Assembly (NCBI RefSeq): GCF_033118175.1
Contig: NC_083714.1
Span: forward strand, 682,001-746,000
Source of the DNA: Dama dama
Taxonomy: Eukaryota; Chordata; Mammalia; Artiodactyla; Cervidae
Direction of reading: 5' to 3'
DNA: 64,000 bases
The position numbers and the translations under genes are program-made. The notes beneath the pieces were generated by a model that saw nothing but the letters and a program-made list of their open reading frames with translations, ran no database searches and was not told the origin of the DNA. This document shows, in pieces, positions 39,970 to 50,100 of the stretch (position 1 is the stretch's first letter; each line of letters begins with the position of its first letter).

Positions 39970-42900
39970 CTTCAAAAGGTGTGAAAAATATGAACCGTTT
40001 CAAAAGTGTGAAAAATGAGATGAGCATGAAGCGGTCTGAAAAATAGGAGGAGCATGAAAAGGTGTTGAAATACATGAAGAGCCTGAAAAGATGTGAAAAA
40101 TAGGAGGAGCATGAAACGGTGTTCAAAAACATGAAGAGCCTGAAAAGGTGTGCAAAATATGAAGAGCTTCAAAAGGTGTGAAATATATGAGGAGCATGAA
40201 ACGGTGTTCAAAATCATGCAGAGACTGAAAAGGTGTGAAAAATATGAAGAGCTTCAAAAGATGTCAAAAATGAGATGAGCATGAAACGGTCTGAAAAATA
40301 GGAGGAGCATGAAGTGGTGTTGAAAATCATGAAGAGCCTGAAAATGTGTGAAATATATGCAGAGCTTCAAAAGGTGTCAAAAATATGAGGAGCATGTAAC
40401 GGTCTGAAAAATACGAGGAGCATGAAGTTGTGTTGAAAACCATGAAGAGCCTGAAAAGGTGTGAAAAATATGAAGAGCTTCAAAAGGTGTCAAAAATATG
40501 AGGAGCATGAAACGGTCTGAAAAATAGGAGGAGCATGAAGTGGTGTTCAAAACCATGAAGACCCTGAAAAGGTGTGAAATATATGAAGAGCTTCAAAAGG
40601 TGTGAAAAATATGAGGAGCATGAAACGGTCTGAAAAATAGGAGGAGCCTGAACCGGGGTTCAAAAACATGAAGAGCCTGAAAAGGTGTGAAAATTAAGAA
40701 GAGCTTCAAAATATGTCAAAAATATGACGAGCATGAAACCCTCTTACAAATAGGAGGAGGATGAAGCGGTGTTCAAAAACATGAAGAGCCTGAAAAGGTG
40801 AGCAAAATATGAAGAGCTTCAAAGGGTGTGAAATATATGAGGAGCATGAAACGGTGTTCAAAAACATGCAGAGACTGAAAAGGTGTGAAAAATATGAAGA
40901 GCTTCAAAAAGTGTCAAAAATTAGATTAGCATGAAAGTGTCTGAAAAATAGGAGGAGCCTGAAGTGGTGTTGAAAAACATGAAGAGCCTGAAAAGGTGTG
41001 AAAAATATGCAGAGCTTCAAAAAGTGTCAAAAATATGAGGAGCATGTAACGGTCTGAAAAATACAAGAAGCATGAAGTTGTGTTGAAAACCATGAAGAGC
41101 CTGAAAAGGTGTGAAAAATATGAAGAGCTTCAAAATGTGTCAAAAATATGAGGTGCATGATATGGTTTGAAAAATAGGATTAGCATGAAGCGGTGTTCAA
41201 AACCATGAAGAGCCTGAAAATATGTGAAAAATATGAAAAGCTTCAAAAGGTGTCAAAAATGAGATGAGCCTGAAACGGTCTGAAAAATAGGAGGTGCATT
41301 AAGCAGTGTTGAAAAACATGAAGAGCCTGAAAAGGTTTGAGAAATATGAAGAGCTTCAAAAGGTGTCAAAAATATGAGGAGCATGAAACGGTCTGAAAAA
41401 TCGGAGGTGCATGAAGCGGTGTTGAAAAACATGAAGAGCCTGAAAAGGTGTGAGAAATATGAAGAGCTTCAAAAGGTGTCAAATATATGAGTAGCATGAA
41501 ACTGTCTGCAAAAAAGGAGGAGCATGAAGTGGTGTTGAAAAACATGAAGAGCCTGAAAAGGTGTGAAAAATATGAAAGCTTCAAAAGGTGACAAAAATAT
41601 GAGGAGCATGAAACGGTCTGAAAAATAGGAGGAGCATGAAGTGGTGTTCAAAAACATGAAGAGCCTGAAAAGGTGTGAAATATATGAAGAGCTTCAAAAT
41701 GTGTCAAAAATATGACGAGCATGAAACCCTCTAAAAAATAGGAGGAGGATGAAGCGGTGTTCAAAAACATGAAGAGCCTGAAAATGTGTGCAAAATATGA
41801 AGAGCTTCAAAAGGAGTGAAATACATGAGGAGCATGAAAAGGTGTTCAAAAACATGCAGAGACTTAAAATGTGCGAAAAGTATGAAGAGCTTCAAAAAGT
41901 GTCAAAAATTAGATTAGCATGAAAGGGTCTGAAAAATAGGAGGAGCCTGAAGAGGTGTAGAAAAACATGAAGAGGCTGAAAAAGTGTGAAAAATATGAAG
42001 AGCTTCAAAAGATGTCAAAAATGAGATGAGCATGAAACGGTCTGAAAAATAGGAGGAGCATGAAGTGGTGTTGAAAATCATGAAGAGCCTGAAAAGGTGT
42101 GAAATATATGCAGAGCTTCAAAAGGTGTCAAAAATATGAGGAGAATGAAACCGTCTGAAATATACGAGGAGCATGAAGTGTTGTTGAAAAACATGAAGAG
42201 CCTGAAAAGGTGTGAAAAATATGAAGAGCTTCAAAAGGTGTCAAAAATATGAGGAGCATGAAACGGTCCGAAAAATAGGAGGATCATGAAGCGGTGTTGA
42301 AAAACATGAAGAGCCTGAAAAGGTGTGAAAAATGTGAAGAGCTTCAAAAGGTGTGAATTATATGAGGAGCATGAAAAGTTCTGAAAATTAGGAGGACCAT
42401 GAAGCGGTGTTCAAAAACATAAAGAGCCTGAAAATGTGTGAAAAATATGAAGAGCTTCAAAATTTTGAAAAATAAGAAGAGCTTCAAAAGGTGTCAAAAA
42501 TGAGATCTGCATGATACGGTCCGAAAAATAGGAGGATCATGAAGCGGTGTTGAAAAACATGAAGAGCCTGAAAATGTGTGAAAAATATGAAGAGCTTCAA
42601 AAGGTGTCAAAAATATGAGGAGCATGAAGCGGCCTGAAAAATAGGAGGATCGTGAAACGGTGATCAAAAACATGAAGAGCCTCAAAAGGTGTGAAAAATA
42701 TGAGGAGCATGAAACGGTCTGAAAAAGATGAGGAACATGAAGCGGTGTTGAAAAACATGAAGAACCTGAAAAGCTGTTAAAAATATGAAGAGCTTCAAAA
42801 TGTGTCAAAAATATGAGGAACACGATACGGTCTGAAAAATAGGAGGAGCATGAAGTGGTGTGGAAAAGCATGAAGGGCCTGAAAAGGTGTGAAAAATATG

Positions 42901-44029
42901 AAGAGATTCAAAATGTGTGAAATACATAAGGAGCATGAAACTCTCTGAAAAATAGGAGGAGCCTGAAATGGTGTTCAAAAACATGAATAGACTGAAAACG
43001 TCTGAAAAATATGAAGAGCTTCAAAAGGTTTGAAAAATATGAGGAGCATGATACGGTCTGAAAAATAGGAGGAGCATGAAGCTGTGTTCAAAAACATGAA
43101 GAGCCTGAAAAGTTGTGAAAAATATGAAAAGCTTCAAAAGGTGTCAAAAATGAGATGAGAATGAAACGGTCTGAAAAATAGGAGGAGCATGAAGCGATGT
43201 TCAAAAACATGAAGAGCTTAAAAAGTTGTGAAAAATATGAAAGGCTTCAAAAGGTGTGAAAAATATTAGGAGCATGAAACGGTCTGAAAAATCGGAGGAG
43301 CAGGAAGCGGTGTTGAAAAACATGAAGAGCCTTAAAAGGTGTGAAAAATATGAAGAGCTTCAAAAGGTGTCAAAAATATGAGGAGCATGAAACGGTCTGA
43401 AAAATATGAGCAGCATGAAGCGGTGTTGAAAAACATGAAGAGCCTGAAAATGTGTGAAAAATATGAAGAGCTTCAAAAGGTGTCAAAAATATGAGGAGCA
43501 TGAAACGGTCTGAAAAATTGGAGGAGCATGAAGCGGTGTTGAAAAACATGAAGAGCCTTAAAAGGTGTGAAAAATATGAAGAGCTTCAAAAGGTGTCAAA
43601 AATATGAGGAGCATGAAACGGTCTGAAAAATATGAGCAGCATGAAGCGGTGTTGAAAAACATGAAGAGCCTGAAAAGGTGTGAAAAATATGAAGAGCTTC
43701 AAAAGGTGTCAAATACATGAGGAGCATAAAACTCTCTGAAAAAGAGAAGGAGCATGAAGTGGTGTTCAAAAACATGAAGAGCCTGAAAAGGTGTGAAATA
43801 TATGAAGAGCTTCAATAGGTGTGAAAAATATGAGGAGCATGATATGGTTTGAAAAAAAGGATTAGCATGAAGGGGTGTTCAAAAACATGAAGAGCCTGAA
43901 AAGTTGTGAAAAATATGCAAAGCTTCAAAAGGTGTCAAAAATGAGATGAGCATGAAACGGTCTGAAAAATAGGACGTGCATGAAGCTGTGTTGAAAAACA
44001 TGAAGAGCCTGAAAAGTTGTGAAAAATAT

Positions 44030-44057
44030 GAAGAGCTTCAAAAGGTGTCAAAAATAT
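44030..44057 (+). repeat. Subunit A (type copy, 28 bp)
   Basis: Subunit A is the only subunit with AGCT and the only one ending GTCAAAAATAT. It differs from D at three of 28 positions (8, 10 and 20), so A and D are the closest pair. It has TCA at subunit positions 9-11 and 19-21. These read as TGA stops on the minus strand, in two different frames, and close most minus-strand frames. Confidence 0.93.
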
Positions 44058-44085
44058 GAGGAGCATGAAACGGTCTGAAAAATAG
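44058..44085 (+). repeat. Subunit B (type copy, 28 bp)
   Basis: Subunit B carries AAACGGTCTG and ends AATAG, which joins GAGGAGC of the next subunit to form an AGGAGG-like string. It is closest to C, sharing GAGGAGCATGAA and CGGT. Its CpG is often seen as TpG (AAATGG, near 988) or CpA (AAACAG, near 5299). Confidence 0.93.
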
Positions 44086-44114
44086 GAGGAGCATGAAGCG
44101 GTGTTGAAAAACAT
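44086..44114 (+). repeat. Subunit C (type copy, 29 bp)
   Basis: Subunit C has one extra base relative to the other three, in GGTGTTG where B has GGTCTG, and ends AACAT. This accounts for the monomer being 113 rather than 112 bp. Its CpG (AAGCGG) is very often AAGTGG (near 33) or AAGCAG (near 1383). A frequent variant replaces GTTGAAAAAC by GTTCAAAAAC. Confidence 0.93.
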
Positions 44115-44142
44115 GAAGAGCCTGAAAAGGTGTGAAAAATAT
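44115..44142 (+). repeat. Subunit D (type copy, 28 bp)
   Basis: Subunit D carries GAAGAGCCTG and ends GTGTGAAAAATAT. It pairs with A by similarity (three differences in 28), while B pairs with C. In array order (D, A, B, C) the similar subunits are neighbours, consistent with growth of a 28-bp ancestor by local duplication before the 113-bp unit was fixed. Confidence 0.93.
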
Positions 44143-45499
44143 GAAGAGCTTCAAAAGGTGTCAAAAATATGAGGAGGATGAAACGGTCTGCAAAATCGGA
44201 GGAGCATGAAGCGTTGTTGAAAAACAAGAAGAGCCTAAAAAGCTGTGAGAAATATGAAGAGCTTCAAAAGGTGTTAAAAATATGAGTAGCATGAAACGGT
44301 CTGCAAAAAAGGAGGAGCATGAAGTGGTGTTGAAAAAGATGAAGAGCCTGAAAAGGTGTTAAAAATATGAAAGCTTCAAAAGGTGTCAAAATTATGAGGA
44401 GCATGAAACGGTCTGAAAAATAGGAGGAGCATGAAGCGCTGTTGAAAATCATAAAGAGCCTGAAAACGTGTGAAAAATATGAAGACCTTCAAAATTTGTC
44501 AAAAATATGAAGAGCTTCAAAAGGTGTTAAAATGAGATGAGCATGAAACGATCTGAAAAATAGGAGGAGCATGAAGAGGTGTTGAAAAAATGAAGAGTCT
44601 GGAAAGGTGTGAAAAATATGAAGAGCTTCAAAAGATGTGAAAAACATGAAGAGCTTCAAAAGGTGTCAAAATGAGATGAGCAGGAAACGGTCTGAAAAAT
44701 AGGAGGAGCATGAAGTCGTGTTGAAAAAAAGGAAAAGTCTGAAAAAGTGTGAAATATATGAAGAGCTTCAAAAGGTGTCAAAAATATGAGGAGCATGAAA
44801 CGGTCTGAAAAATAGGAGGAGCATGAAGCGATGTTGAAAAACATGAATTGTCTGAAAACGTGTGGAAAATATGAATAGATTCATAAATGTGAAAAATATG
44901 AAGAGCTTCAAAAGGTGTGAAACATATGAAGAGCTTCAAAAGGTGTCAAAAAAAAGATGAGCATGAAAAGGTCTGAAAAATAGGAGGAGCATGAAGCGGT
45001 GTTGAAAATCATGAAGAGCCTGAAAACGTGTGAAAAATATGAAGACCTTCAAAATTTGTAAAAAATATGAATAGCTTCAAAAGGTGTTAAAATGAGATGA
45101 GCATGAAATGATCTGAAAAATAGGAGGAGCATGAAGTGGTGTTGAAAAAATGAAGAGCCTGGAAAGGTGTGAAATATCTGAAGAGCTTCAAAAGGTGTCA
45201 AAAATATGAGGAGCATGAAACGGTCGGCAAAATACGACGAGCATGAAGCGGTGTTGAAAAACATGAAGAGCCTGAAAAGGTGTGAAAAATATGAAGAGCT
45301 TCAAAAGGTGTCAAAAATATGAGGAGCATGAAACAATCTGAAAAATAGGAGGAGCATGAAGCGGTGTTCAAAAACATGAAGAGCCTGAAAAGGTGTGAAA
45401 TATATGAAGAGCTTCAAAAGGTGTCAAAAATATGAGGAGCATCAAACGGTCTGAAAAATAGGAGGAACATGAAGCGGTGTTCAAAAACATGAAAAGCCT

Positions 45500-48400
45500 G
45501 AAAAAGTGTGAAAAATATGAAGAGCTTCAAAAGGTGTCAAAAATATGAGGAGAATGAAACGGTCTGAAAATTAGGAGGAGCATGAAGCGGTGTTGAATAA
45601 CATAAAGAGCCTGAAACAGTGTGAAATATATGAAGAGCCTCAAAGGTGTCAAAAATATGAGGAGCAAGAAACGGTCTGAAAAATAGAAGGAGCTTGAAGT
45701 GGTGTTGAAAAACATGAAGAGCCTGAAAAAGTGTGAAATATATGAAGAGCCTCAAAGGTGTCAAAAATATGACGAGCAAGAAACGGTCTGAAAAATAGAA
45801 GGAGCTTGAAGTGGTGTTGAAAAACATGAAGAGCCTGAAAAGGTGTGAAAAATATGAAGAGCTTCAAAAAGGTGTCAAATACATAGAGGGTGAAACGGTC
45901 TGAAAAATATGAGGAGCAAGAAACTGTTTTCAAAAACATGAAGAGCCTCAAAAGGTGTGAAAAATATGAAGAGCTTCAAAAAGGTGTCAAATATATAGAG
46001 GGTGTAACGGTCTGAAAAATATGAGGAGCAAGAAACTGTTTTCAAAAACATGAAGAGCCTCAAAAGGTGTGAACAATGTGAATAGCTTCAAACTGTGTCA
46101 AAAATATGAGGAGCATGAAACGGTCTGAAACATAGGAGGAGCATGAAGTGTTGTTGAAAAACATGAAGAGCCTGAAAAAGGTGTGAAACATATGAGGAGC
46201 ATGATACGGTCTGAAAAATAGGAGGAGCATGAAGCGGTGTTGAAAAATATGAAGAGCCTGAAAACGTATGAAAAATATGAAGAGCTTCAAAAGGTGTCAA
46301 AAATATAAGGAGCATGAAACGGTCTGAAATATAGCAGGAGCATGAAAAGGTGTTAAAAAACATGAAGAGCCTGAAAAGGTGTGAAAAAGATGAACAGCTT
46401 CAAATGGTGTCAAAAATATGAGGAGAATGAAACTGTCTGAAAATTAGGAGGAGCATGAAGTGGTGTTGAAAAACATGAAGAGCTTGAAAAAGGTGTGAAA
46501 CATATGAGTAGAATAAAACGGTCTGAAAAATAGGAGGAGCATGAAGTGGTGTAGAAAAACATGAAGACCCTGAAAAGGTGTGAAAAATATGAAGAGCTGC
46601 AAAAAGTGTCAAAAATATGAGGAGCTTGAAACGGTCTGAAATATAGGAGGAACGTGAAATGGTGTTAAAAAAAATATGAAGAGCTTCAAAAGGTGTGAAA
46701 CATATGAGGAGCATGAAACAGTCTGAAAAATAGGAGGAGCATGAAGCGTTGTTGAAAAACATGAAGAGCCTGAAAAGGTGTGAAAAATATGAAGTGCTTC
46801 AAAAGGTGTCAAAAACATGAGGAGCATGAAAAGGTCTGAAAAATAGGAGGACCATGAATCGGTGTTCAAAAAAATGAAGAGCCTGGAGAAGTGTGAAAAA
46901 TATGAAGAGCTTCAAAAAGTGTCAAAAATATGAGGAGCATTAAACGGTCTGATAAATAGGAGAAGCATGAAGTGGTGTTGAAAAATATGAAGAGCCTGAA
47001 AAGGTGTGAAAAATATGAAGAGCTTCAAAGGTGTCAAAATTATGAGGAGCATGAAACGCTCTGAAAAAGAGGAGGAGCAGCAAGCGATGTTGAAAAACAT
47101 GAAGAGCGTGAAAAGGTGTGAAAAATATGAAGAGCTTAAAAAGGTGTCAAAAATATGAGGAGCATGAAACAATCTGAAAAATAGGAGGAGCATGAAGCGG
47201 TGTTGAAAAACATGAAGAGCCTGAAAAGGTGTGAAAAATATGAAGAGCTTCAAAAGTGGTCAAAAATATGAGAAGCATGAAACGGACTGAAAATTAGGAG
47301 GAGCATGAAGTGGTGCTGAAAAACATGAAGAGCCTGAAAAGGTGTGAAAAATATGAAGAGCTTCAAAAGGCGTCAAAAATATGAGGAGCATGAAACGGTC
47401 TGAAAAATAGGAGAAGCATGAAGCGGTTTGAAAAACATGAAGAGCCTGAAAAAGTGTGAAAAATATGAAGAGCTTCAAAAGGTGTCAAAAATATGAGGAG
47501 AATGAAACGGTCTGAAAATTAGGAGGAGCATGAAGCGGTGTTGAAAACATAAAGAGCCTGAAACAGTGTGAAATATATGAAGAGCCTCAAAGGTGTCAAA
47601 AATATGAGGAGCAAGAAACGGTCTGAAAAATAGAAGGAGCTTGAAGTGGTGTTGAAAAACATGAAGAGACTGAAAACGTGTGAAAAATATGCAGAGCTTC
47701 AAAAAGGTGTCAAATATATAGAGGGTGAAACGGTCTGAAAAATATGAGGAGCAAGAAACGGTTTTCAAAAACATGAAGAGCCTGAAAATTTGTGAAAAAT
47801 GTGAAGAGCTTCAAACTGTGTCATAAATATGAGGAGCATGAAACGGTCTGAAAAATAGAAGGAGCTTGAAGTGGTGTTGAAAAACATGAAGAGCCTGAAA
47901 AAGTGTGAAAAATATGAAGAGCTTCAAAAGGTGTCAAAAATATGAGGAGAATGAAACGGTCTGAAAATTAGGAGGAGCATGAAGCGGTGTTGAAAACATA
48001 AAGAGCCTGAAACAGTGTGAAATATATGAAGAGCCTCAAAGGTGTCAAAAATATGAGGAGCAAGAAACGGTCTGAAAAATAGAAGGAGCTTGAAGTGGTG
48101 TTGAAAAACATGAAGAGACTGAAAACGTGTGAAAAATATGCAGAGCTTCAAAAAGGTGTCAAATATATAGAGGGTGAAACGGTCTGAAAAATATGAGGAG
48201 CAAGAAACTGTTTTCAAAAACATGAAGAGCCTGAAAATTTGTGAAAAATGTGAAGAGCTTCAAACTGTGTCAAAAATATGAGGAGCATGAAACGGTCTGA
48301 AACATAGGATGAGCATGAAGTATTGTTGAAAAAGATGAAGAGCCTGAAAAATGTGTGAAACATATGAGGAGCATGATACGGTCTGAAAAATAGGAGCATG

Positions 48401-50100
48401 AAGTGGTGTTGAAAAATATGAAGAGCCTGAAAAGGTGTGAAAAATATGAAGAGCTTCAAAAGGGGTCAAAAATATAAGGAGCATGAAACGGTCTGAAATA
48501 TAGCAGGAGCATGAAAAGGTGTTAAAAAACATGAAGAGCCTGAAAAGGTGTGAAAAAGATGAACAGCTTCAAATGGTGTCAAAAATATGAGGAGAATGAA
48601 ACGGTCTGAAAATTAGGAGGAGCATGAAGCGGTGTTGAAAAACATGAAGAGCCTGAAAATGTGTGAAATATATGAAAAGCCTCAAAGGTGTCAAAAATAT
48701 GAGGAGCAAGAAACGGTCTGAAAAATAGGAGGAGCTTGAAGCGGTGTTGAAAAATATGATGAGCCTGAAAAGGTGTGAAATATATGCAGAGCTTCAAAAG
48801 GTGTCAAAAATATAAGGAGCATGAAATGGTATGAAATATAGGAGGAGCATGAAACGGTGTTCATACACTTGAAGAGCCTGGAAAGGTGTGAAAAAAATGA
48901 AGAGCTTCAAAAAGGTATCAAAAATATGAGGAGGGAGAAAGGGTCTGAAAAACAAGAGGAGCAAGAAACTGTTTTCAAAACATGAAGAGCCTCAACAGTT
49001 GTGAAAAATATGAAGAGCTTCAAACTGTGTCAAATATATGAGAAACATGAAACGGTCTGAAAAATAGAAGGAGCTTGAAGTGGTGTTGAAAAAGATGAAG
49101 AGCATGAAATAGTGTGAAATATAGGAAGAGCCTCAAAGGTGTCAAAAATATGAGGAGCAAGAAACGGTCTGAAAAATAGAAGGAGCTTGAAGTGGTGTTG
49201 AAAAACAAGAAGAGCCTGAAAAGGTGTGAAAAATATTAAGAGCTTCAAAGAGGGGTCAAATATATAGAGGGTGAAACGGTCTGAAAAATATGAGGAGCAA
49301 GAAACTGTTTTGAAAAACATGAAGAGCCTCAAAAGGTGTGAAAAATATGAAGAGCTTCAAAAAGGTGTCAAATATATAGAGGGTGAAACGGTCTGAAAAA
49401 AATGAGGAGCAAGAAACTGTTTTCAAAAACATGAAGAGCCTCAAAAGATGTGAAAAATGTGAAGAGCTTCAAACTGTGTCAAAAATATGAGGAGCATGAA
49501 ACGGTCTGAAACATAGGAGGAGCATGAAGTGTTGTTGAAAAACATGAAGAGCCTGAAAAAGGTGTGAAACATATGAGGAGCATGATACGGTCTGAAAAAT
49601 AGGAGGAGCATGAAGCGGTGTTGAAAAATATGAAGAGCCTGAAAACGTGTGAAAAATATGAAGAGCTTCAAAAGGTGTCAAAAACATAAGGAGCATGAAA
49701 CGGTCTGAAATACAGGAGGAGCATGAAAAGGTGTTAAAAAACATGAAGAGCCTGAAAAGGTGTGAAAAATATGAAGAGCTTCAAATGGTGTCAAAAATAT
49801 GAGGAGCATGAAACGGTCTGATAATTAGGAGGAGCATGAAGTGGTGTTGAAAAACATGAAGAGCTTGAAAAAGGTGTGAAACATATGAGTAGAATAAAAC
49901 GGTCCGAAAAATAGGAGGAGCATGAAGTGGTGTAGAAAAACATGAAGACCCTGAAAAGGTGTGAAAAATATGAAGAGCTACAAAAAGTGTCAAAAATATG
50001 AGGAGCTTGAAACGGTCTGAAATATAGGAGGAGCGTGAAAAGGTGTTAAAAAAAATATGAAGAGCTTCAAAAGGTGTGAAACATATGAGGAGCATGAAAC
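45500..50100 (+). repeat. Private subfamily block in three rearranged copies
   Basis: This region carries variants not seen elsewhere in the window: ATATAGAGGGTGAAACGG (six related occurrences near 45890, 45990, 47717, 48165, 49263 and 49377), GAGCAAGAAACTGTTTTC, and CTTCAAACTGTGTC. A segment at about 45730-46718 matches about 49110-50099 with offset 3381. A third partial copy lies near 48214-48660 (offset about 2172 from 46088). The block is a locally homogenised subfamily. Confidence 0.8.
47431..48300 (+). repeat. 449-bp tandem duplication
   Basis: Sequence from about 47431 to 47879 is repeated directly from 47880 to about 48298. The two copies agree almost throughout; one difference is GAAACGGTTTTC near 47755 against GAAACTGTTTTC near 48204. 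The step of 449 bp is close to four monomers and equals the size of one of the losses in the H3 tail. Confidence 0.8.

Larger units (their letters stand above)
44030..44142 (+). repeat. Reference consensus 113-bp monomer (A-B-C-D)
   Basis: This copy matches the consensus at every position and serves as the type monomer. Base composition by hand count is A 49, G 33, C 11, T 20. It has two CpG sites, one in B (ACGG) and one in C (GCGG), and one AGCT (AluI) site, in A. Because 113 is not a multiple of 3, the reading frame rotates from monomer to monomer and returns only after 339 bp, which argues against a coding repeat. The next monomer starts at 44143 with GAAGAGCTTC. Confidence 0.95.
39970..45500 (+). 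repeat. Diverged monomer tract right of H3
   Basis: This stretch holds standard monomers with local duplications only. The string CATGCAGAGACT marks three related segments near 40215, 40865 and 41853 (steps of 650 and 988 bp). ATATGAGCAGCATGAAGCGG recurs near 43403 and about two monomers later. From about 44430 to 45200 monomers resembling the start of the H unit appear, carrying GTTGAAAATCATAAAGAGC. No gene or mobile element is seen. Confidence 0.75.

Noticed and set aside
41500..41545. A further H-unit start, from TCTGCAAAAAAGGAGG near 41505 and near 44300
   Set aside because: The sequence after it continues as ordinary GTTGAAAAACATG or GTTGAAAAAGATG monomers, not the AAAATTCAAGAGCC seen at the four true H starts.
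44081..44100. AGGAGG followed by ATG at each B-C junction, resembling a ribosome binding site and start codon
   Set aside because: It recurs in nearly every monomer as part of the repeat. The frame after the ATG ends in TGA after four codons in the consensus, so it does not open a gene.
44030..44142. Phased A-tract curvature from AAAAA in every subunit
   Set aside because: A 28-bp spacing is about 2.7 helical turns, so the A-tracts are not in phase at one-subunit steps; no strong curvature can be claimed.
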